From assembly GCA_025361465.1 (NCBI GenBank), contig JANYAG010000212.1, forward strand, positions 1-20,327: DNA of 20,327 nt, given 5' to 3'. The stretch comes from Gemmatimonadota bacterium (lineage in GTDB: Bacteria; Gemmatimonadota; Gemmatimonadetes; Gemmatimonadales; GWC2-71-9). Positions within the stretch are counted from its first letter, which is position 1; the number at the start of each line of letters is the position of its first letter. The notes under the pieces are model-generated. The model had not been told where the DNA came from. It saw only the letters and a list, made by a program, of their open reading frames with translations, and did no database searches. Both the position numbers and the translations under genes were made by a program. Shown piece after piece: positions 15,117 to 20,327 of the stretch.

Positions 15117-15614
15117 ATGCCTCTGACGCTCAAAGTCAACGGAAAATCGATCGCGGTGGACGTCCCCCCGGACATGCCCCTGCTGTGGGTGCTCCGCGAT
15201 GTCCTCGACCTCAAGGGCACCAAGTTCGGCTGCGGAGTCTCGCAGTGCGGCTCCTGCACCGTTCACGTCAACGGTCATGCGACCCGTTCGTGCATGACCA
15301 AGGTGGCCGATGTCGCCGGCGCCGACATCACCACCATCGAGGGGCTGTCGGCGAACGGTACCCACCCGGTGCAGCGCGCCTGGCAGGACGTCGACGTGCC
15401 GCAGTGCGGCTATTGCCAGTCCGGACAGATCATGACGGCCGCGGCACTCCTCGCCGAGAAGCCGAAGCCGACCGACGCCGACATTGATGCCGCGATGAGC
15501 GACTGCCTCTGCCGCTGCGCGACCTACGTCCGCATCCGCGAGGCGATTCACCTCGCCGCCACGATGACCACCAATGCACCAGCTCCGGCAGGACGCCGGG
15601 GCGGCGAACGGTAG
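15117..15614 (+). CDS. iorA: 2Fe-2S subunit of a molybdenum hydroxylase (isoquinoline 1-oxidoreductase alpha-like)
   Basis: The 165-residue protein carries the two [2Fe-2S] clusters that pass electrons out of the molybdenum subunit. The N-terminal plant-ferredoxin-type cluster uses Cys39, Cys44 and Cys47 (FGCGVSQCGSCTVHVNG) and Cys59. The C-terminal helical cluster uses CGYC (Cys97, Cys100) and CLCRC (Cys132, Cys134). The frame extends upstream to 14934, but homology to the family begins at MPLTLKVNGK, so I chose ATG 15117; the ribosome-binding site (GGAG about 10 bases upstream) is mediocre. It has no signal peptide and probably travels with the Tat-signal-bearing large subunit. The gene for that subunit follows after 9 bases, and its AGGAGG site overlaps the iorA stop. 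The symbol reflects family, not a proven isoquinoline substrate. Confidence 0.9.
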   Translation: MPLTLKVNGKSIAVDVPPDMPLLWVLRDVLDLKGTKFGCGVSQCGSCTVHVNGHATRSCMTKVADVAGADITTIEGLSANGTHPVQRAWQDVDVPQCGYCQSGQIMTAAALLAEKPKPTDADIDAAMSDCLCRCATYVRIREAIHLAATMTTNAPAPAGRRGGER

Positions 15615-15623
15615 GAGGATGCC

Positions 15624-17816
15624 ATGACTCCCATGACCCTGGACCGTCGCAGCTTTCTGCGTGTGGGCGCCGTCGCCGGTGGCGGGCTGCTGCTCAGCAC
15701 CTACTTCGAACCGACCCGGGAGCTGCTCGCCGAGGCCGGCGCGGCGGCCGCGGAGTACTCGCCATATCCGTTCATCCGGATTGGCACCGACGGCATCGTC
15801 ACCATCATCAACAAGAATCCCGAGATCGGACAGGGCGTCAAGACGATGTTCCCGATGATCATCGCCGAGGAACTCGACGTCGACTGGAAGAACGTCCGGG
15901 TCGAGCAGGCGGCGACCGACCAGGCCAAGTTCGGCAGCCAGTTTGTCGGCGGCAGCAGTTCGACCCCGAGCAACTATGAACCGCTCCGCAAAGTGGGCGC
16001 CGCAGGGCGCCAGCTCTTCGTCACCGCCGCGGCGCAGACCTGGGGCGTCCCGGAGTCGGAATGCACCACGGCCTCCGGCACCGTCTTCCACAAGGGCAGC
16101 GGCCGCAAGCTCGGCTACGGCGCGCTGACGGCAAAGGCCGCGACGCTGACGCCGCCCGACCCGACGACGGTGAAGGTGAAGGACCCGAAGGACTTCAAGA
16201 TCATCGGCACCAGGGTGAAGAACGTCGACTGTGCCGACATCGTCGTTGGCAAGCCGCTGTTCGGCATTGACGTGACGCTGCCGGGCATGCTCACGGCGGT
16301 GTTCCAGAAATGTCCCGTCTTCGGCGGCAAGGCCGTCAAGGCCAACCTCGACGAGCTCAAGGCGATGCCCGGTGTGCGCGACGCGTTCCTGGTGGAAGGC
16401 GGCAACAATCCCAGCGGCCTGGTCAGCGGGGTCGCGATCGTCGCCGACAACTGGTGGCAGGCGCAGACCGCCCGCGAAAAACTGGACGTGACCTGGGACG
16501 AGGGGCCCACCAACTCGCAGAGCAGCCGGACGTTTGCCGCGCGCGCGCAGGAACTCGCGACCCAGCCGCCGATGCGCTCGCTCCGCAAGGACGGCGATGC
16601 GGACGCGGCGCTCCAAGCCGCGGCGAAGGTCGCCGAGGGAGCGTACTCCTATCCGTTCCTGGCCCACGCGGCCATGGAACCGATGAACTGCACCGCCTCA
16701 TGGGCGAACGGAATGCTGGAGATGTGGGTCTCGTCGCAGGGTCCGCAATCGGGCCGGGCCCTGGTGGCCCGCACCCTCGGCATCCCCGAAGGCGACATCA
16801 CTGTCCACGTGGTCCGCGGCGGGGGTGGCTTCGGCCGGCGCGCCTTCAACGATTTCATGACCGAGGCAGCCTGGATCGCTCGCCAGGTCGGCAAGCCGGT
16901 CAAGCTGGTCTGGTCGCGCGAAGACGACATTCGGCACGATTTCTACCGGCCCGGTGGCTTCCACTACCTCAAGGGCGGCGTTGACGCCAACGGCAAGCTG
17001 GTGGCCTGGAAGGACCACTTCGTGTCGTATGGCGAAGGCCAGCAGTTCGCGCCGAACGCCGGCATGGCGGCCGGCGAGTTCCCTGCCGGGTACGTCCCCA
17101 ATCTTGCGCTCGATACATCGACCATGCCGCTCGGCGTGCCGACCGGCTTCTGGCGTGCGCCAGGCAGCAACGCGCTCGGCTTCGTGATGCAGTCATTCAT
17201 CGACGAACTCGCCGTCGCCGCGGGCAAGGACCCAGTCCAGTTCCGGTTCGACTTGCTCGCGAGCGGAACCGGTGGTGGACGGGGCATGAACCCCGAGCGG
17301 ATGCGCGGCGTGCTGCAGCTCGTGGCGGAAAAGTCCGGCTGGGGCAAGCGCCAATTGCCCCAGGGCACCGGCATGGGCGTCGCGTTCTACTTCGCCCATG
17401 GCGGGTATTTCGCCGAGGTGGTCGCGGTGAGCGTCAGTGCCAGCAACGTCCTCAAGATCCACAAGATCTGGGCCGCCGGCGATATCGGCCGCCAGATCAT
17501 CAATCCCGGCAATGCCATCAGCCAGGTGCAGGGGTCGGTGCTCGACGGCATTTCCGCGGCGCTTGGGCAGGAGATCACCATCAATCGGGGTCGCGTGGTC
17601 GAGTCCAACTTCCACAACTATGACTTGTTGCGGATGAAGCAATCCCCGCCGGAGATCGAGGTGCACTTCCTGACCTCCGACAATCCCGTGACCGGCCTCG
17701 GCGAACCGGCGCTGCCGCCGATTGCCCCCGCGCTCTGCAACGCGATCTTCGCGGCGTGTGGCAAGCGCTACCGGTCACTGCCGCTGGTGAAGCAAGGATT
17801 GGTGGTGAGCAGCTGA
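15624..17816 (+). CDS. iorB: Molybdopterin-binding subunit of a Tat-exported aldehyde/isoquinoline-type oxidoreductase (IorB-like)
   Basis: The 730-residue catalytic subunit of the xanthine oxidase family begins at ATG 15624, with AGGAGG at 15613-15618. The N-terminus is a twin-arginine signal (DRRSFLRVGAVAGGG, Arg8/Arg9), so folded, cofactor-loaded enzyme is exported. Molybdopterin-region motifs include VVRGGGGFGRRAFNDF, GFWRAPGSNALGFVMQSFIDE and the C-terminal GLGEPALPPIAPALCNAI, in which Glu694 matches the catalytic base of the family. Architecture and length match IorB-type two-subunit enzymes, which hydroxylate N-heterocycles or oxidise aldehydes and use respiratory acceptors. No FAD-subunit gene is present, which is consistent. 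The true substrate is unknown. Its stop overlaps the probable CTG start of the XdhC-like gene. Confidence 0.92.
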   Translation: MTPMTLDRRSFLRVGAVAGGGLLLSTYFEPTRELLAEAGAAAAEYSPYPFIRIGTDGIVTIINKNPEIGQGVKTMFPMIIAEELDVDWKNVRVEQAATDQAKFGSQFVGGSSSTPSNYEPLRKVGAAGRQLFVTAAAQTWGVPESECTTASGTVFHKGSGRKLGYGALTAKAATLTPPDPTTVKVKDPKDFKIIGTRVKNVDCADIVVGKPLFGIDVTLPGMLTAVFQKCPVFGGKAVKANLDELKAMPGVRDAFLVEGGNNPSGLVSGVAIVADNWWQAQTAREKLDVTWDEGPTNSQSSRTFAARAQELATQPPMRSLRKDGDADAALQAAAKVAEGAYSYPFLAHAAMEPMNCTASWANGMLEMWVSSQGPQSGRALVARTLGIPEGDITVHVVRGGGGFGRRAFNDFMTEAAWIARQVGKPVKLVWSREDDIRHDFYRPGGFHYLKGGVDANGKLVAWKDHFVSYGEGQQFAPNAGMAAGEFPAGYVPNLALDTSTMPLGVPTGFWRAPGSNALGFVMQSFIDELAVAAGKDPVQFRFDLLASGTGGGRGMNPERMRGVLQLVAEKSGWGKRQLPQGTGMGVAFYFAHGGYFAEVVAVSVSASNVLKIHKIWAAGDIGRQIINPGNAISQVQGSVLDGISAALGQEITINRGRVVESNFHNYDLLRMKQSPPEIEVHFLTSDNPVTGLGEPALPPIAPALCNAIFAACGKRYRSLPLVKQGLVVSS

Positions 17817-18901
17817 AACACCATCTCGAGTCCCGCCTCGTCCTGGACCGGCTGGCGGACTGGCAGCACGGATCCGTTCCGGCGGCCCTCGCCACCGTGG
17901 TGCAGGTGCGTGGATCGGCCTACCGCCACGAGGGCGCCAAGCTGTTGGTGGCGGCGGACGGATCGACCGCGGGCAACGTCAGCGGCGGCTGCCTCGAACT
18001 GGACGTGCGCGAGGTGGCACAGCAGGTCATCGCGAGCGGCACCGCCGAAGTGCGCAACTACTGCTCCGGCACCGACCAGGTGAGCGCGTGGGATCTTGGT
18101 GTCGGCTGCGACGGGCAGGTCGACGTCTTCATCGAACCGGTGACCGAATCCCGGCAGCGCGAACGAGCCCTGCTCGATCTTGATGCGCCGTTCGCTGTCT
18201 GCACCGTGATCGATTCCCCTGAGGCGAACGAGTGCCGGAAACGGATCGTGGTCACGGTGGCCGGCGGGGAGGGTGCGCTGACTGTCACGGACTTCGGCCG
18301 ACAGGTCGTGGCCGTCGTGCAAGAGTGGATCGGCCGGGGGGCGGCGTCAGGATTGCATGAGGTCGCCGGGCGCAGTGTCTTCTTCGACATCTTCTTTCCG
18401 CCGCCCCAGCTCGTGGTGGTCAGCGCCGGCGACGACGCCCAGCCTCTCGTCCGCTTCGCGCTCGACCTGGGTTTCCGGGTGTCGGTCGTGGACCACCGTC
18501 CCGGCCTTCTGCTGCCGGAACGCTTCCCAGGCGCACGTCTCGTCAGGGGCGACGCCACCGTCCTGACTCCGCGCATCACAATCGATGAAAACTGTTACGT
18601 CATCATCATGATGCACCACTTTGCCCACGACACGGCATACCTCGGCGCCATCATCCCCACCCGAGCCGCGTACATCGGCATGCTGGGTCCCCGGCAGCGC
18701 ACCGAGCGAATCATGGCGTCCATCGGGGCTGGCGCGAGCGAGGATACCCGCATCCACGGCCCGGTCGGGCTCGACATCGGCACCGACGGCGCCGAGCAGG
18801 TCGCGCTCTCGGTGCTGGCGGAGATCATGGCGTTCCGCTCGGGAAGGGGCGCCCGTTCCCTGCGCGAGCGACGCGTCCCCATTCACGCCACCAGCGACTG
18901 A
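17756..18901 (+). CDS. XdhC/CoxI-family maturation factor for the molybdenum hydroxylase
   Basis: XdhC-family proteins bind molybdenum cofactor, help sulfurate it and insert it into xanthine-oxidase-type enzymes in the cytoplasm before export. The N-terminal XdhC_CoxI domain shows ALATVVQVRGSAYRHEGAKL and TAGNVSGGCLELDV, followed by WDLGVGCDGQVDVFIEP. The C-terminal Rossmann domain shows LVVVSAGDDAQPLVRFA and later AYIGMLGPRQRTERI. The coordinates start at the only in-frame ATG/GTG/TTG (17756), which would add 19 residues overlapping iorB. The family N-terminus, however, fits a start at CTG 17813, whose last two bases begin the iorB stop (CTGA) and which has GGTGAG just upstream. From there the protein has 362 residues. 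I think CTG is the more likely start. Confidence 0.88.
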   Translation: MWQALPVTAAGEARIGGEQLKHHLESRLVLDRLADWQHGSVPAALATVVQVRGSAYRHEGAKLLVAADGSTAGNVSGGCLELDVREVAQQVIASGTAEVRNYCSGTDQVSAWDLGVGCDGQVDVFIEPVTESRQRERALLDLDAPFAVCTVIDSPEANECRKRIVVTVAGGEGALTVTDFGRQVVAVVQEWIGRGAASGLHEVAGRSVFFDIFFPPPQLVVVSAGDDAQPLVRFALDLGFRVSVVDHRPGLLLPERFPGARLVRGDATVLTPRITIDENCYVIIMMHHFAHDTAYLGAIIPTRAAYIGMLGPRQRTERIMASIGAGASEDTRIHGPVGLDIGTDGAEQVALSVLAEIMAFRSGRGARSLRERRVPIHATSD

Positions 18902-18905
18902 CCGG

Positions 18906-19481
18906 ATGCGGATCGGCGCCATCGTGCTGGCCGCCGGGGCCTCGCGGCGCATGGGACGCAACAAGATGCTCCTCACCCTCGACGGCGAGCCGTTGGTGCG
19001 ACGGGCCGCACGACGCGCCCTGGCGGCCGGATGTTCGCCCGTGATCGTCGTGATCGGCAACGAGGCTGAGCAGGTGCGCGCGGCACTCGACGGCGTGGAA
19101 TGCACCTGCGTCGAGAATCCTGCATTCACCGGCCCGACGACCACTTCGCTGCACGTCGGGCTCGGGCAGCTCGGCGAGGATATCAGCGCGGTCGTCGTCG
19201 TCCTGGCCGATATGGTCCATGTCACCGAAGCGATGCTGCGAACCCTGCTTGAGACGGCTCGCACGACCGAGGCCCCCCTGGTGGTCTCACAGTACGGCGA
19301 GGCCATTGCCCCGCCCCTGCTCTTCCGACGGGCACTGATCCCGGAGTTGCTCGCCTGGCATGGGGAGGGAGCCGGGAAACAGGTTGTGCAACGCCATCGC
19401 GCCGAAGCGGCGCTGGTGACCTGGCCGCTCGCCGCACTCCAAGACGTCGACACGCCGGAAGACTGGGCACGGCTCCACTAG
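18906..19481 (+). CDS. MocA-like molybdenum cofactor nucleotidyltransferase
   Basis: This 191-residue protein belongs to the GT-A-fold nucleotidyltransferases; MocA attaches CMP to molybdopterin to form the dinucleotide cofactor used by xanthine-oxidase-family enzymes. The nucleotide-binding loop IVLAAGASRRMGRNKML (6-22) is intact, VVVVLADM (97-104) carries the metal-binding Asp, and ALQDVDTPEDW (178-188) is the C-terminal family signature. In place of the usual TSSL-type motif it reads NPAFTGPTTTSLHVGL. The start ATG 18906 is four bases after the XdhC stop, consistent with co-expression as the last member of iorA-iorB-xdhC-mocA. MobA (GMP transfer) is less likely given these neighbours. Confidence 0.87.
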   Translation: MRIGAIVLAAGASRRMGRNKMLLTLDGEPLVRRAARRALAAGCSPVIVVIGNEAEQVRAALDGVECTCVENPAFTGPTTTSLHVGLGQLGEDISAVVVVLADMVHVTEAMLRTLLETARTTEAPLVVSQYGEAIAPPLLFRRALIPELLAWHGEGAGKQVVQRHRAEAALVTWPLAALQDVDTPEDWARLH

Positions 19482-19510
19482 CTTTCGTGTCGTCCTGACC
19501 GGAGCGTCTC

Positions 19511-20062
19511 GTGTTTGGTGGCTGGTACCTGGCTTTCTTGACCGTACTTCCGCCCGCTCCATCCATCGCGACTTCCATCCAGGCGAGTGACACCATTCCC
19601 GTCTTCCCCCAGGTCAACGGCAGCAGCCTCGCCCGGCACAAGTTCTCGCTACCCGCCGACTTCGAAGGCGAACTCAACATCGTGGTGATCGCCTTCAAGC
19701 GGAAGCAGCAGGAGGATGTCGACACCTGGATGCCGCACCTGCGGCCCTTGACGGCCGACTATCGTGGGCTGCGCGTCTATGAGCTGCCGGTGCTGCCGCG
19801 CAGTCTCACCATCATGCGCGGAGTGATCGACGGCGGCATGCGCGGCGGGATCCCCGATTCCACGGTCCGGGCGGCCACGATCACACTCTACATCAACAAG
19901 ACACCGTTCAAGAAGGCGCTTGCCATCACGACCGAAGACCACATCACCGTCGTCCTGGTCGATCGGGCCGGCACCATTCACTGGCGTGCTGCGGGCGTGT
20001 TCAATGAGGCGGCGCTGGTGGAGTTGACCCAGAAGCTGGCGGCGATCACGAACCGGACTTGA
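19511..20062 (+). CDS. Small exported protein, thioredoxin-fold/ATP10-like
   Basis: The 183-residue product starts at GTG 19511 with GGAG 7 bases upstream. Residues ~1-25 are hydrophobic (GGWYLAFLTVLPPAP...) and may be a signal peptide or anchor. The mature part reads like a peroxiredoxin/thioredoxin-fold core: a LNIVVIAFKRKQQEDVDTW strand-helix, then HITVVLVDRAGTIHWRAAG near the end, which resembles the VDRxGxIxW strand of AhpC/TSA-like proteins and of the ATP synthase assembly factor ATP10. There is no CxxC, and no cysteine was noticed anywhere in the protein, so redox chemistry is unlikely. The gene starts 29 bases after mocA and could be on the same message, but no functional link is evident. 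It overlaps the convergent right-edge gene by 17 bases. Confidence 0.7.
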   Translation: MFGGWYLAFLTVLPPAPSIATSIQASDTIPVFPQVNGSSLARHKFSLPADFEGELNIVVIAFKRKQQEDVDTWMPHLRPLTADYRGLRVYELPVLPRSLTIMRGVIDGGMRGGIPDSTVRAATITLYINKTPFKKALAITTEDHITVVLVDRAGTIHWRAAGVFNEAALVELTQKLAAITNRT

Positions 20063-20327
20063 GTCGCACGACTTCGATGTCGTAGTCCACCTTCGCCGGC
20101 TCGCCCGGATACATCTCGGCAAACGGTCGCCGGAACGCACCGACGTCGGTGATCCCCTCCAGCGCGTCAATGAAGGCCAGCCCCTGCAGCCAGGTGACGC
20201 CGGGATTCTTCGTGTCGCGCGCCAGACTCCACCCGATGACCAATGGCCCCCGCGCCCGCAGCGAGAGTCCGGGCCCGGTCACGCGCACGCCATCTGGCGC
20301 GATCACGGTCTCGGGCGGCGTGCCGAG
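20046..20327 (-). CDS. C-terminal end of an unrecognised protein, cut by the right window edge
   Basis: The minus-strand frame is open from the window edge to the TGA at 20046-20048 (about 93 residues; a GTG at 20306 is a possible but unneeded internal start). The visible part includes GPLVIGWSLARDTKNPGVTW, GLAFIDALEGITDVGAFRRP and YDIEVVRLKSG at the C-terminus. I do not recognise the family and see no catalytic motif. Codon use resembles the neighbours. It ends convergently, overlapping the ATP10-like gene by 17 bases. Confidence 0.6.
   Translation of the reverse strand, partial: LGTPPETVIAPDGVRVTGPGLSLRARGPLVIGWSLARDTKNPGVTWLQGLAFIDALEGITDVGAFRRPFAEMYPGEPAKVDYDIEVVRLKSGS

Noticed and set aside
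14928..16667. 579-codon minus-strand open frame opposite iorA/iorB
   Set aside because: The plus strand encodes unmistakable 2Fe-2S and molybdopterin subunits here; the minus translation has no recognisable domain and reads through intergenic DNA.
1..20327. CRISPR arrays, tRNA or rRNA genes, insertion sequences, phage or defence genes
   Set aside because: No direct-repeat series, cloverleaf, transposase, integrase or nuclease motif was found on either strand by reading.

Overview
The window is GC-rich, densely packed bacterial chromosomal DNA. Genes often overlap by ATGA, and signal peptides end in Ser-Ala-Gln. Together with the mix of families this suggests a Gemmatimonadota-like soil or sediment bacterium; that assignment is an inference from style, not from a marker gene. 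There are 19 protein genes, two of them cut by the window edges. I see no tRNA, rRNA, CRISPR array or insertion sequence, and no gap without a gene exceeds 300 bases.

Region A (1-3017, minus strand): the start of an exported redoxin-domain protein that runs off the left edge, then two Dpp/Opp-type ABC permeases (DppC-like and DppB-like, overlapping by 14 bases). Region B (3039-10952, plus strand) starts 21 bases from dppB and runs away from it. It holds six tightly coupled genes: a lipoprotein solute-binding protein (SBP), a GHMP sugar kinase, a cytoplasmic heparinase II/III-like lyase with a C-terminal CBM9-like domain, a glutamate-1-semialdehyde-type class III aminotransferase, an amidohydrolase with intact metal ligands, and a second amidohydrolase-like protein that has lost them. 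Four of the five junctions are ATGA stop/start overlaps. I read this as an uptake-and-breakdown (less likely biosynthetic) unit for an unknown, possibly uronic- or amino-sugar-containing oligosaccharide. I do not recognise it as a described pathway. No ABC ATPase is present.

Region C (10949-14928): a small family-2-like glycosyltransferase (minus) whose stop codon interlocks with that of the last operon gene; an exported TolB/PD40-type beta-propeller (plus); and a minus-strand group of a KdgF-like cupin, an SDR lacking the usual Tyr/Lys pair, and the branched-chain aminotransferase ilvE. The cupin resembles the enzyme that linearises unsaturated uronates, the product class of polysaccharide lyases, so it may belong functionally with region B.

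Region D (15117-19481, plus strand): a molybdenum hydroxylase module made of a 2Fe-2S subunit (IorA-like), a Tat-exported molybdopterin subunit (IorB-like), an XdhC-family maturation factor that probably starts at CTG, and a MocA-like cofactor nucleotidyltransferase. It has no FAD subunit, which fits a periplasmic dehydrogenase passing electrons to the respiratory chain. Region E (19511-20327): a small exported thioredoxin-fold/ATP10-like protein, and the convergent C-terminal end of an unrecognised protein leaving the right edge.
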